The notes beneath the pieces are model-generated. The model did not search any database. It had not been told where the DNA came from and saw only the letters and a program-made list of their open reading frames with translations. Shown in pieces: positions 38,022-47,539 of a DNA stretch of 64,000 nucleotides (its first letter is position 1; each line of letters starts with the position of its first letter). Origin of the DNA: Peribacillus frigoritolerans (lineage in GTDB: Bacteria > Bacillota > Bacilli > Bacillales > DSM-1321). The stretch spans positions 248,001 to 312,000 of the forward strand of contig JAUPFL010000001.1 of the NCBI GenBank assembly GCA_030562215.1. The letters run 5' to 3'. The position numbers and the translations under genes are program-made.

Positions 38022-38665
38022 ATGATCACTCATGGAGAAGACCTCCTTATTTCAGGAGCATGGTTACTCGGCATCGGTACACTTGTAGGTGCAATCGGGC
38101 AAACCCGGCAAACTTTAACGAGCACTGACCTCGGAAAAGATCTCGTCCTCAAAGGGAATGGCATTGAAGCCGTTGGAAATTCGCTGCAAGCAATCGGCCG
38201 TTCGAAAATGCTGAATCCGGAAAATGAACGTACGGAAACCTATTTCATATTCGGTTCTTGGCTTGAGGCCATTGGCAATATCGCAGATGCAGTTGGAATA
38301 GGTATGCAGTTGAGTGGTTCAGTGGAGGAGGGCATTAGAACCGATGCACTCGGCAGTGGAATCCAAGGCCTGGGCGCCGCAATTGAAGCATTCGGGGCAT
38401 CGCTGACTGAGGAGACCATTTCACGCTCTTATGAGATCAAGGGAAATGGCCTCATTTCAGCCGGTTCATTTTGGAATCCGTGGGAAATATTTTCATTTTA
38501 AATGAAAAAGTACGGATGGGAGAACATATTCTTTTACTAGGCAGCTGGACCCAAGTTTTCGGTGCATTTATATTGATCGAGGCCTTTTCACTTGGCCCAG
38601 AACCCGAACCTGAGAGAGGGAAAGATCGACATAACCGCCATTATAGCTATGCCAACTATTGTTAA
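38022..38665 (+). CDS. DUF6944-like repetitive protein (frame broken once)
   Basis: 214 residues once repaired. Composed of repeats of about 36 residues rich in Gly, Ala and Ile: ISGAWLLGIGTLVGAIGQT, GNGIEAVGNSLQAIGRS, FGSWLEAIGNIADAVG, GSGIQGLGAAIEAFGAS, GSFLESVGNIFI and LGSWTQVFGAFILI. One T is missing at about 38,472. The repeats look amphipathic and membrane-associated. This matches a Bacillus family of unknown function. TAATATAAT 30 bp upstream is a promoter -10 candidate. Confidence 0.7.
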
Positions 38666-38722
38666 GGGGCCACGAGTTCGACCTTCATCCGATCGGGATC
38701 TTCGAAATATACAGCAGAATAA
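38662..38722 (-). pseudogene. C-terminal remnant of a VOC/glyoxalase gene
   Basis: The minus frame reads FYSAVYFEDPDRMKVELVAP then stop, the hallmark C-terminus of VOC-family proteins. No upstream part of the gene exists before the next gene at 38,755. A decayed fragment. Confidence 0.6.
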
Positions 38723-38754
38723 AAAAGGCAATACAACACTTACGCAGGGTCCAC

Positions 38755-39153
38755 TTATTTTATGATTCCGTTATAAATCTCTCCGCCGCCATTTATTTTG
38801 ATAATTTTCAGGCGATTGGTATTTTTGACGAAAACGGTTTTATATTGTTTTTCACCATTAAGTTCAATAAGGAAGACTCGTTTGCCATCGTTATCCGTTT
38901 CCTTATTGAAAGTATAGTCTTCGTTGCCGATTTGCTCGGTGATTTTGTCATATTCGGGCAAAGAAGACCACTTCTCATGTTTAGGACTTGTTTGAGTTTC
39001 TGTTTGCGTGGGTTGTTTTTGTTGTTCATTTTCGGTTTGGGTTTGATTCTCATCCGTTGTTTGGATAGATTTTTCCCCGTTTTCATCCGCTTTGTCATTA
39101 TTGCAGGCAGTTAGCATTGCTGCTGCAATCAACGCGATCATAGATTTATTCAT
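38755..39153 (-). CDS. small lipoprotein with Gln/Thr-rich linker
   Basis: 132 residues. Lipoprotein signal MNKSMIALIAAAMLTAC with lipidated Cys 17, a 40-residue low-complexity linker (QTQTENEQQKQPTQTETQTS), then a compact domain ending in YKTVFVKNTNRLKIIKINGG. It is exported and anchored to the outer face. The family is not recognised. Divergent from a MarR gene; a perfect 12-bp inverted repeat lies between. Confidence 0.7.
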   Translation of the reverse strand: MNKSMIALIAAAMLTACNNDKADENGEKSIQTTDENQTQTENEQQKQPTQTETQTSPKHEKWSSLPEYDKITEQIGNEDYTFNKETDNDGKRVFLIELNGEKQYKTVFVKNTNRLKIIKINGGGEIYNGIIK

Positions 39154-39217
39154 GCTTCACATCATCTCCTATTCCTATATTCCCATTCATTTTAACTAAA
39201 AACCTGATTTAACTAAA

Positions 39218-39254
39218 CAAAACAAATCCGAGTGGACAGAATGGATTTGTTTTG
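39218..39254. promoter_or_regulatory. perfect 12-bp inverted repeat between lipoprotein and marR
   Basis: CAAAACAAATCC and GGATTTGTTTTG flank 13 bases. No T-run follows, so an operator or a UTR hairpin is more likely than a terminator. Confidence 0.5.
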
Positions 39255-39262
39255 CTATCATA

Positions 39263-39294
39263 GTTACTCAGGGTAACAATTACTCACGATAACT
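39263..39294. promoter_or_regulatory. candidate MarR operators, tandem
   Basis: GTTACTCAGGGTAAC (39,263-39,277) and ATTACTCACGATAACT (39,279-39,294) repeat with a 16-bp period in front of the marR start at 39,312. Confidence 0.55.
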
Positions 39295-39311
39295 ATATAT
39301 TGATATAAGGG

Positions 39312-39739
39312 GTGTTTCTGATAAAGACTTTCCAAAAATTCTTTCAGCAATTATTGCTGTTGTACCGGCCGTTTGAAAATAATCTTAATATCCAGCTGAA
39401 CAAGCATGATTTACACAGGGCGCAATGGTCCATTTTGTATTACTTGAACAATTATGGTTCGGCGACGCTTGTAGAGCTTGCCAATTACCAAAGCGTGGAA
39501 AAACCCACGATTACGAGGACCATTGCCCGCTTGGAAGAGCTGGGGTATGTCGAGCATGTGCCAAGCAAAGATAAACGCGAAAAAGAATGCGGCTTACGGA
39601 GCTTGGCAAAAAGGTCTACAGCGAAGTCCGAGTGACAATCGATCAATATGAACAGGAGATCTTGAAAGGGATCACGGAAGAGGAACAACTCGCAGCCATA
39701 CGCATCATGGGCGAAATTAGAAATAACATCATAAAGTAA
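39312..39739 (+). CDS. MarR family regulator (frame broken once)
   Basis: 142 residues once repaired. MarR winged helix: LHRAQWSILYYLNNYGSATL, VEKPTITRTIARLEELGYVEH, then wing residues in SKDKREKRMRLTELGKKVY after adding an A at about 39,585. The start (GTG 39,312) is uncertain because AAGGGG is very close. Followed after 12 bp by an MFS transporter gene, so it probably represses an efflux operon in response to a small phenolic or drug. Confidence 0.82.
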
Positions 39740-39751
39740 GGAGATAATAAC

Positions 39752-40950
39752 ATGGATCAATCCAGAACCAGACTGTGGACGAAGGACTTTGTCATCGTTT
39801 CGTCCATCAATTTTTTCATAACATTAATCTTTTATTTACTGATGGTGACACTTGCCATCTATGCTGTTAATGAATTGGATGCTTCTACAAGCGAAGCCGG
39901 ACTCATATCGGGGATTTTTATTATCGGGACGTTGATCGGACGACTGTTCATCGGCCGTTTCATTGATTCAATCGGCCGCAAGAAAACACTATTCATAGGT
40001 TTGATCTTTTTCACTTTGACAACAATTCTTTATTTTGTCGACCTTGGAATCGGCTTCCTGCTTGTTAACCGCCTGATCCATGGGATGGCAATGGGGATGG
40101 CAAGTACTGCGACAGGCACGATTGTCGCCCAGATCATTCCGGCGACACGAAAGGGAGAGGGCATCGGCTATTACAGCATGAGCGCAACACTTGCGACAGC
40201 AATCGGTCCTTTCATCGGTCTGTTTATGGCTCAGCATACAAGCTTCCAAGTCATTTTCAGCTTCTGCCTGGCTTTAGGGGTGATCTCCTTATTACAGCAT
40301 TCTTCCTGTATGTCCCGGCATTGAAAGTGACGGCCAAAGTTACGGAAAGCAAAGGGTTCAAGCTTTCCAATTTCATTGAACCTAAGGCACTGCCCATTTC
40401 AATCATCACTCTGTTATTGGCATTCTGTTATTCCAGTGTCCTTTCTTTCATCAGTTTCTATGCCATTGAAATCGATCTGGTCAATACGGCAAGCTTCTTC
40501 TTTGTCGTTTACGCAGTAGCCGTATTGTTATCACGTCCTTTCTCAGGACCATTGATGGACCGGAAAGGATCGAATTTCATTATGTATCCGGCGTTCATTA
40601 TTTTCGGGATCGGCTTGCTGCTTCTAAGTATGACAACCAATAGTTTCACTTTACTGGCAGCTGGTTTCCTCATTGGCCTCGGATTCGGTAATATGCAATC
40701 AAGCTCGCAGGCGATTGCCGTTAAACTGACACCGCCTCACCGAATGGGGATGGCAACATCCACCTTCTTTATCATGCTTGATGCAGGACTTGGATTCGGC
40801 CCTTATATTCTGGGATTCATCATTCCGGTAACAGGTTACAGCACACTTTATGTCATCTTGGGCGTTTTGGTCATCTTAACCTCCGTCCTTTACTACTTCT
40901 TGCACGGCAAGAAGGAACGTACAGCCAGAACGAACTTGGCTTCCATTTAA
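39752..40950 (+). CDS. MFS transporter (frame broken once)
   Basis: 399 residues once repaired, 12 spans. The MFS motif A is visible as GRLFIGRFIDSIGRKKTLF in loop 2-3 and again as SRPFSGPLMDRKGSNFIMY in loop 8-9. The frame breaks near 40,290 (one A missing; repair gives SLITAFFLYVPALKV). It belongs to the drug:H+ antiporter-like Bacillus MFS group; substrate unknown. AAGGAG precedes the ATG. Cotranscribed with marR and closed by a strong terminator. Confidence 0.83.
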
Positions 40951-40986
40951 AAAAAAGGGATATCCCATTGGGGGATATCCCTTTTT
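40951..40986. terminator. terminator of the marR-MFS operon
   Basis: GGGATATCCC and GGGATATCCC pair around ATTGG, between A-run and TTTTT; works in both directions between convergent genes. Confidence 0.9.
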
Positions 40987-41006
40987 CATTTAAGCTTATT
41001 TGGTCC

Positions 41007-42224
41007 TTATTTTATTTCCAGGTCATCGATAAAAAGTCCAAAAATTTTGCTGTTCTTTTTATTCATGACTGTTTCACCTTTATATAAAGTCTTTCCAGTC
41101 TTTATATCTGCAATCAAGAGTTTGGCAGGCTTGTTTGTTTTCCCCTCTTGATTCATTCTGTTCAATAGGAAGTACACACGCCCGTTCTTAAAGGCAGCGG
41201 TATATTGATCTTCTTTATTAGCAGCTATATCCAGTTCCTTGTCATTCGTTAATGTTTGACTGCTGAAGTCAAACGTTTTAATGCGATATTTTCCTGATTT
41301 CATTTCAACTGCATAAAGGTTTTTTCCGTCTGAATATCCTGATCTAGCCATGTCCAGGCTAAGTGATTCTTTTTTAACCGTTTCTAATTTTTCCGTTTCA
41401 TAATTATAAGATAAAAGCTTGCTTTCCTTTAGTTTTTCCTCAAATGAACCATCCTCATGATTTACCCCTTTAATTAACGAAATGAATACCATGTTGTTTG
41501 GCATGGAGGGAGCAACATCGATTGGCATTTCAAAATCAACTTGATCAGGGTAAGTAAAGGATTCAGATACAAGGGTTTTATCGCTCAAGACTTTTTTATT
41601 GGCTATATCGATCGTATACAGATGAACCTCTTTTGTCTGCTCACTGTTTGAATTCACATCATTCATCGTTAAAACCTGTAGTTTTGAATGGACCAACTGC
41701 ACATCCCTGACATCAGCATTCATGATTCTCCCTTGATTCGGAAGCTCGATTTGGAATGAAGTTTCCTCTTCGTCCTTCTTCTCCAGTAAACCGATATCAA
41801 ACTTTGCTTCCATATTCCCGCTCTTTGTATATTCGCTATTCACCCAAGCGTAAGCAAGAAAATCATCGTCTTCATATAAAGAACTAATGGAATCTTTGCC
41901 ACGCATAAACGAACGATGTTCTTTTACCAATCTTTCAATTTCATGACCTTGTCTTCCAGTTAAGTTCTCCAAGTAAGACCTTTCGCTTTCATATGTCGTT
42001 GTATTGGATTCAATCGTTAATGGTTCATAAAAATTACTGCTATTTTGAAGCGAAGCATTTATGATCACCGGATCAAGCTCTTTATCGCTGCCTTCCAGTG
42101 TCTTGAACGTATACTTTGGAAGGCTGGAAGCGGAGGAAGCTACTTTGACATAATAGGTCCCGATGCTTAAGATGACAACCATTCCAATAATGATGCTGCA
42201 TAAATAACGTTTCACCTTGTTCAC
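41007..42224 (-). CDS. membrane-anchored extracytoplasmic protein of a YtrA-type operon
   Basis: 405 residues. A basic N-terminus and one span (YLCSIIIGMVVILSIGTYYV) anchor a large external domain. The latter has repeated beta-strand units (LLSYNYETEKLETVKKESL; LYAVEMKSGKYRIKTFDFSS; RVYFLLNRMNQ) suggestive of a beta-propeller. No catalytic motif is seen. It is the last gene of a GntR-ATPase-permease operon, so it may be a sensing or substrate-handling accessory of that ABC system. Confidence 0.65.
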   Translation of the reverse strand: MNKVKRYLCSIIIGMVVILSIGTYYVKVASSASSLPKYTFKTLEGSDKELDPVIINASLQNSSNFYEPLTIESNTTTYESERSYLENLTGRQGHEIERLVKEHRSFMRGKDSISSLYEDDDFLAYAWVNSEYTKSGNMEAKFDIGLLEKKDEEETSFQIELPNQGRIMNADVRDVQLVHSKLQVLTMNDVNSNSEQTKEVHLYTIDIANKKVLSDKTLVSESFTYPDQVDFEMPIDVAPSMPNNMVFISLIKGVNHEDGSFEEKLKESKLLSYNYETEKLETVKKESLSLDMARSGYSDGKNLYAVEMKSGKYRIKTFDFSSQTLTNDKELDIAANKEDQYTAAFKNGRVYFLLNRMNQEGKTNKPAKLLIADIKTGKTLYKGETVMNKKNSKIFGLFIDDLEIK

Positions 42225-42242
42225 TCTCCTTTAAAGTTGTTG

Positions 42243-43073
42243 TTATACGGTCACGCGATTTTTCAATAACCAAGCACCAAGCCAAACCGATAATCCTGTC
42301 AAAATGATTCCTATTGCGAGCAGCAGGCCAAATAATTCATTAGGATAGAAATGGAAATTCCCAAACCCCATTACGAAAAATGGAGCTAAAAACAACACAG
42401 CAGCGATTCCGCAATATAACAAGCCCATTATGATTCCTTTTATGCGGAAACTTCTTTCAAACATGATCGACGTGAATAATATCGACATGATCATAAGACC
42501 GGCGCCATAGGAAATCAGGAATTGCGTGAACGTGCTTGGAATGATCAATGACAAAATCGGATTGGCTATCGTGATAGTAGAAATTGACATTTCATTCAAG
42601 AGCGCTTCCGGCACATTTGAATTAAATAGGGCATTTTGCATAGGTAAAATGATGATCTGGAAAGCAATCAACCCTAATACCATCAGGAAAATGGCCGTAG
42701 CTTTTGAAAGGTAGATCGATAATCTGGATGTTGGTACCATCAAAAGACGATAAATGAACGTATTCTTTCCAAACCAATCACGATACCAAATAAGGAAAAT
42801 GTAAAAAATAAGGGCAACCGCACTCAGCGCTATCGGTCCAACAAACAAAAGGGTATTGGCAATATGATTAAAATCAAGGCTTCCATAATTGGTAATATAA
42901 GCGGCTTCAGATAGTCTTTCTTCTTTCATGATATCCCTGGCATCTTTAAGAAGGCTCTTCGTTACGATGATCACTCCGGCAAATTGCGAAACCAAGGTGA
43001 TCAACAATAAGCTAAGATAGATTTTACTGAAACGGTTGATTTCAAAGTTCACTAGTTTTATATATCGCATCAT
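42243..43073 (-). CDS. ABC transporter permease of a YtrA-type operon
   Basis: 276 residues, six hydrophobic segments (for example LSLLLITLVSQFAGVIIVT, TLLFVGPIALSAVALIFYIFLIWYRDW and LFGLLLAIGIILTGLSVWLGAWLL). No coupling signature beyond general ABC-2 character. Its ATG overlaps the last codon of the ATPase gene (4 bp), so the two are coupled. It probably forms the membrane part of an export or wall-antibiotic response system. Confidence 0.75.
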   Translation of the reverse strand: MMRYIKLVNFEINRFSKIYLSLLLITLVSQFAGVIIVTKSLLKDARDIMKEERLSEAAYITNYGSLDFNHIANTLLFVGPIALSAVALIFYIFLIWYRDWFGKNTFIYRLLMVPTSRLSIYLSKATAIFLMVLGLIAFQIIILPMQNALFNSNVPEALLNEMSISTITIANPILSLIIPSTFTQFLISYGAGLMIMSILFTSIMFERSFRIKGIIMGLLYCGIAAVLFLAPFFVMGFGNFHFYPNELFGLLLAIGIILTGLSVWLGAWLLKNRVTV

Positions 43074-43756
43074 GATTGATACACCTCTCTCATTACATCG
43101 ACTACCGATTTTCCTTCCTCTTCCCGCATTTCTTCTGTATTGAACTCTTTAAGCACTGAACCGTTATCCAGTAAAATGACCTTATCGATCAAATGTTCAA
43201 TATCACCGATTTCATGGGTCGTGATGATGACTCCTCTATCTTCAATTAGGTGGCTCGCAAAGACATCGGCAATTTGCTCGCGGCTAAACATATCGATTCC
43301 CGAAAATGGTTCGTCCATGAGTACATAATCGACGTCAAGGGACAAACCAAGCATCAGGTTGAGCTTAGCTGTATTCCCTTTTGACAATTCCGAAATGCGA
43401 TTCTCCTCTTTAAGCTTGAAAAAACCCATTAGTTGGTTAGCTCTTTCCGGATTCCAGGACGTATAGAAGTCCGACATGAAAACCATGGCCTGTTTAATGG
43501 TCATTTGCGGAAGCATGGTCGGTGCGTCCGGAATGAAGGTGATTTTTTCATAACTGTCCTTTGTCATCTTTTGATCATCGATCAGGATTTCACCTTTATA
43601 TGGCGTCAATCCCATGATCGCTTTGAGTGTAGTCGTTTTACCGACACCATTTATCCCGATCAGACAAGTGACTTCGCCTTTATTGGCTGTAAATGAAACA
43701 TCATCCAAGATCTTTTTCCGTCCATAATTCTTGGAGATCTTTTTTACTTCTATCAT
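43070..43756 (-). CDS. ABC transporter ATP-binding protein (YtrB-like)
   Basis: 228 residues, intact. Walker A GINGVGKTT, Walker B VDYVLMDEPFSGID, H-loop TTHEIGDIEH. The signature loop reads ELSKGNTAKLNLMLGL, with LSKGN in place of LSGGQ, typical of YtrB/YxlF-type ATPases. It lies between the GntR gene and the permease gene, all overlapping or adjacent. Confidence 0.85.
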   Translation of the reverse strand: MIEVKKISKNYGRKKILDDVSFTANKGEVTCLIGINGVGKTTTLKAIMGLTPYKGEILIDDQKMTKDSYEKITFIPDAPTMLPQMTIKQAMVFMSDFYTSWNPERANQLMGFFKLKEENRISELSKGNTAKLNLMLGLSLDVDYVLMDEPFSGIDMFSREQIADVFASHLIEDRGVIITTHEIGDIEHLIDKVILLDNGSVLKEFNTEEMREEEGKSVVDVMREVYQS

Positions 43757-44131
43757 TATTCTTCCTCCTCCCTTATTTCTTCCGAGTATTTTTCTTTAAC
43801 CACACGAAGCAGTTCATCAACTGGTACATTAATCGGACGAATCGCATCGACAAACGTATCGACGGCTGCCAAAATCAATTCCTGCCTCACAGCCTGTAAA
43901 ATCGTTTCATTCGTCGTGATTTGACTGGGGAAATTTCGTTCAGTATGAATCAAGCCCTGTTCCTCCATTTCTTTATACGCTTTTGAGCGGTATTGGGATT
44001 TATATTGAGTGAAGCCGCCAGTTCTCTTCGAGAGGGAATTTCCTGCCCGCCACGAATTTGCCAATGGCTATTTGTTCTTTAAAATGCCTAACGACTTGCA
44101 GATATACCGGTTCCCGGGTATTTACGTTCAT
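43756..44131 (-). CDS. YtrA-like GntR regulator (frame broken twice)
   Basis: 125 residues once repaired, the short YtrA subfamily: winged helix plus a small dimerisation tail. Repaired text is VYLQVVRHFKEQIAIGKFV, EIPSRRELAASLNINPNTAQ and KAYKEMEEQGLIHTERNF. One G is missing at about 44,047 and one A at about 43,984. YtrA proteins repress their own ABC operon and are relieved by cell-wall antibiotics. A 26-bp palindrome lies 39 bp upstream of the start. Confidence 0.85.
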
Positions 44132-44169
44132 TAAAACCACCCCTATTTATTAAAAAAAGCCTGATATGC

Positions 44170-44195
44170 GTGTATGTACTAAGTAGTTCATACAC
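44170..44195. promoter_or_regulatory. 26-bp palindrome, candidate YtrA-type operator
   Basis: Arms GTGTATGTACTA and TAGTTCATACAC pair at 11 of 12 positions around AG, immediately upstream of the GntR gene. Confidence 0.65.
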
Positions 44196-44254
44196 CCTTT
44201 AGATGTACTATACCTGTAATACACCTAAGCTGTCAACAATCATTTCCAAAAAAT

Positions 44255-44289
44255 AAAAACCCCGAATGCGCAGGACAGACGGGGTTTTT
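44255..44289. terminator. terminator between GntR promoter region and the AAA ATPase gene
   Basis: AAAAACCCCG and CGGGGTTTTT pair around a 15-base loop; bidirectional. It lies just past the AAA ATPase stop at 44,322 (minus strand). Confidence 0.8.
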
Positions 44290-44321
44290 CCTTAGTTGCT
44301 GTTCATGGAGATGCTAAAATC

Positions 44322-45073
44322 TCATTGAAATAGATGGTGAAGCAGCCGATCTTTATCTTCAAAAAATTGTTTCATTAACAAATAGTGATTGGACTCCTCT
44401 AACTTTACCTCACTCATTCCCTCATCTGAAATTTGGAGGATTTTAGCATCCGGGTAGGCCATGATGATCGGGGAATGGGTGGAAATGATGAATTGGGAAC
44501 CTTGTTGAACAAGCTCATTTATCCTGGCCAGCATCGATATTTGTCTCAATGGCGATAAAGCAGCTTCAGGCTCATCGAGGATATACAATCCATCGCCTTG
44601 AAATCGTTCTACAAAAGCAGAAAAAATGATTCCCCATGAGATTGCTGGTGGAGTGATTTTCCACCGAAGGAATCGATGATTTTCGACCCATACGATGTTT
44701 CCCTGTCCAATTCCTCTATATTCGTTGCTAAATTATAAAAGGTTTCCGCCCTAAAGAAAAATGATCCTTCGGTTTGTATACGCCTTTTTCAAACGGAGGT
44801 ATTCGTCCAAATTGGAGTGTGAATCATAATTGGAAAAATTGAAATTCAACGTTCCGCCTTCCGGATTGAAACCATACGCAATCGCAATGCCTTCAAGCAA
44901 GGTGGACTTCCCATTCCATTTTCCCCGATGACATAGGTAACACTGGGATGAAAAGCCACTTCCTGAAGGTGCCTGATAACCGGAAGATCAAGAGGGAAAT
45001 GTTCATACGAAGATATTCGGTCTCGATTGAGGTAGATGCCCCTGATATACTGTGAATCATAATCTAGCTTCAT
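44322..45073 (-). CDS. AAA family ATPase, COG3910-like (frame broken four times)
   Basis: 251 residues once four lost bases are restored (near 44,911, 44,791, 44,751 and 44,626). Walker A reads VIGENGMGKSTLL, the signature-like FGGKSLHQQSHGESF precedes Walker B GLYILDEPEAALSP, and the H-loop is QFIISTHSPIIMAYPDA. The text is a stand-alone, SMC/ABC-like predicted ATPase (no membrane spans). Its role is unknown; related proteins act in phage defence or metal-stress contexts, but nothing here proves this. It has the densest set of breaks in the window. Confidence 0.75.
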
Positions 45074-45179
45074 TTGTTATCACCTTCTGTAGAAAATGTT
45101 TTGAGCGTCTTTCTTCCATTCCATATAAGTTCCAAGACGCCATTGATTGTTCAAATCGATAGATTGATAATGTTTGATT

Positions 45180-45773
45180 CTAAATGACCGCCCACTTTGG
45201 ATGCAATTCAATTAAACTAACTGAAATATCTTTTACTCCCGATTCGTTTATCAGTGCAGGCAATTCCTTATCCGCATACCGTTGATGTGAATCTTCATTG
45301 TCCCATAATGAGGCGACAAGATATCTGCCGTTTTGCCTTTTACCGAATGCGCCAGACAGCATGCCCTTGCTTCCTACTTCTATTAGCACCTGCTCAAAAC
45401 GGGTTCGTTTATCCTTTTCAACAGAACAGTCAGCCACTTGCAGTAATTTCCCCTTGCCAAAAAAAGCTGTAATGTCCGTTGTTCCTATATTGGATATGCT
45501 CTCGAATATATCGACAGAAATGTTTGTATAAGTACTTCCTTGGTCACTCTTCCCGAATATTTCATCATGCTGATGCTTCATGAAACGTTGATAGCAATGG
45601 ATATCTTTCCAAACGGAGAGAATGCCTGCTTCATGGGGTTCATTTCTATTCCACCCTCCGGTTTGACCGATGAAGCCAACACAATGGCGCAATTCTCCCC
45701 ATCCCTCTTGTGCTTTTGAAAATGAACGCTTGTTTTCCTCATTCACTTGGCATTTAATCCACTTCATCAACAT
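45180..45773 (-). CDS. YdbC-like DUF4937 protein with two ABM-type modules
   Basis: 197 residues from ATG 45,773 (AGGGGG six bases before). Two ferredoxin-like modules: MKWIKCQVNEENKRSFSKAQ with SVWKDIHCYQRFMKHQHDEI, and VEKDKRTRFEQVLIEVGSKG with VASLWDNEDSHQRYADKELP. This matches Bacillus YdbC-type proteins of unknown role, probably antibiotic-biosynthesis-monooxygenase-like dimers. It overlaps the GrpB gene by 20 bp, so both are translated together. Confidence 0.72.
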   Translation of the reverse strand: MLMKWIKCQVNEENKRSFSKAQEGWGELRHCVGFIGQTGGWNRNEPHEAGILSVWKDIHCYQRFMKHQHDEIFGKSDQGSTYTNISVDIFESISNIGTTDITAFFGKGKLLQVADCSVEKDKRTRFEQVLIEVGSKGMLSGAFGKRQNGRYLVASLWDNEDSHQRYADKELPALINESGVKDISVSLIELHPKWAVI

Positions 45774-46295
45774 GATGATCCCCCTCATTCGCCGCCCAAT
45801 GTTTCGCTTTTTCATCAACCTTTTTTATAAAATCATTTTTTCCATTTACATAACCTTTGATATCCATTGGAAATTCCGCTGCCAAGCGCTGCTTCAGCCT
45901 ACTATACTTTTGTGCTTCATCAGGGTGTGATAGCAAATAATCCCGAAAAGCGAGGTGTCGGGATATTTCTTCATGTCCTTCTTGAAACATGTGAATATGG
46001 TGTGTCCTCTCATCCCCGCCTTTACGAAAAAAACGTCGTCCAGCCATTCCGTTCTCCCCATGGCATCATACCCTATCCCTTCCATCTCTTTATTAAAATC
46101 AGCCACACATTCCACATCTTTTACCACTGCCAAAATATCTATTATGGGCTTGGCATGGATTGCCGGGATGGACGTACTGCCAATATGGTAGGAATTCATC
46201 ATTTCAGGCCCAAAAATATCCTGTAATTTTTGGCATTCATCATGAAATAGCTTGGGTCATTCTTTCTTATATGGTACGACTTCGACCTTTCTCAT
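45754..46295 (-). pseudogene. GrpB family protein (in-frame stop and one frameshift)
   Basis: 180 codons from ATG 46,295 (AAGGAGG before). GrpB/UPF0157 nucleotidyltransferase-fold family: HIGSTSIPAIHAKPIIDILA, RRFFRKGGDERTHHIHMF and HLAFRDYLLSHPDEAQKY. Codon 13, normally Trp in YKKEWP, is TGA here. In addition one G is missing near 46,055 (GENGMAGRRFF on repair). The stop is a substitution, not a homopolymer slip, so true inactivation is possible. A second, better GrpB copy lies at 51.7 kb. Confidence 0.75.
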
Positions 46296-46368
46296 GAAAG
46301 CCTCCTTGATTCGCGTTTACATTCCGTTTTACTATTTCCTTATTTTAACACCAATGTGCATGCATCAC

Positions 46369-46405
46369 AAAAAAGCAGCCGGGACAATAACCCCAGCTGC
46401 TTTTT
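46369..46405. terminator. terminator of the kdgK-kdgT operon
   Basis: AAAAAGCAGC and GCTGCTTTTT pair with inner GG/CC around ACAATAA. Confidence 0.85.
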
Positions 46406-46430
46406 GGATAACGCTTACATTTTATTTGTT

Positions 46431-47455
46431 TTACTTCGCTTTTTGTATCGAAGTCACATTTGAATCTTTCAAAATAGTTGGTTTCATGCCTCTTCGCTGC
46501 GGAATGCCTCTTTCCTCCTGTTTCTTTGCAACCCACATCGTCAACATGGGTGTCAGGATTGCCGTCACCAATACACTTGTCGCGATGATTGCTGTTGCCG
46601 ATTCTGCTACAGGAGCGAATTGCGGGTTTAACTCGGCAATGATGAAAGGTACAGCAACTGCGGCACCCGCTGTTGAAGAAGCGGCGACCCCAGCAACACC
46701 ATCGGAGCCCGTAACGTAACGGTCCAGTAGATATAAGACGCCTCCGGAAAGGAAGACGACGGCAACGCCCATTAAAATACCCATGAATCCTGATTTTACG
46801 ATCATGCCAAAATCCAACCCGAATCCTAGAGCTAATGCGAAGAACGGGATAAGGACCGGTACGGCCTGTCCAAAGAATTCCCGGCATTCTTTATCAATAT
46901 TCCCTACAATCATACCGACGGCAAATGGAATCAATGTGGAGACAATTGTTTGCCATGGAAACGTTGCAAGGCCTCCAACACCGAGGATGATCATCGTGAA
47001 GAACGGTCCGCTTTCAATACTGATGAACGGGAATGCCGCAGCATCTTCCGTTCTGCCCAATTTTGTCATGAGTGCGGTATAAAGACCGCCATTCGTTTCA
47101 TTAAAAGCAGCTATCAGAACTAAGACCGAAAGACCGGAAAAGAGACCAGTTTGAATCCCATTCTCTGGAAGAATCAAAGCTGCACCATATCCTAATAATG
47201 CCGCAAAACGACTTTACCGAAAAGCAATGTAAATCCTTTTCTTGCAATATACCCGGATTGCTTAACATCTATCGTAGCTCCGACACAAAAGAAAAAGACG
47301 GCTAATATCGATGCAGTACCTGTTAGCATGGCACCTGTAAATCCGCCAAAGAAGGTTGCTGTGTCAGGAAAAACAGTATGTATCAAAGCACCTATGAACA
47401 ACGGGACAACCATCATGCCACCAGGGATTTTTTCTATTGCGGCTTTTATTCTCAT
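46431..47455 (-). CDS. kdgT: 2-keto-3-deoxygluconate permease (frame broken once)
   Basis: 341 residues once repaired, ten hydrophobic spans, KdgT family. Hallmarks are IPGGMMVVPLFIGALIHT near the N-terminus and FNETNGGLYTALMTKLG. One T is missing near 47,208 (repair gives GKVVFAALLGYGAAL). It imports 2-keto-3-deoxygluconate from pectin breakdown by proton symport. It follows kdgK and is closed by a terminator. GGAGAG precedes the start. Confidence 0.92.
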
Positions 47456-47539
47456 CACAATCTCTCCACTTCATTATCAAATTTATGATTATTTGTAATT
47501 GGAAGTCTAGTTGTGGAGTTAACTGGCTGCTGTTATCGA

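Noticed and set aside
44322-45073. AAA ATPase as part of a two-gene anti-phage system
   Set aside because: It has no nuclease, reverse transcriptase or toxin partner; its neighbours are a GntR-ABC operon and housekeeping-type genes.
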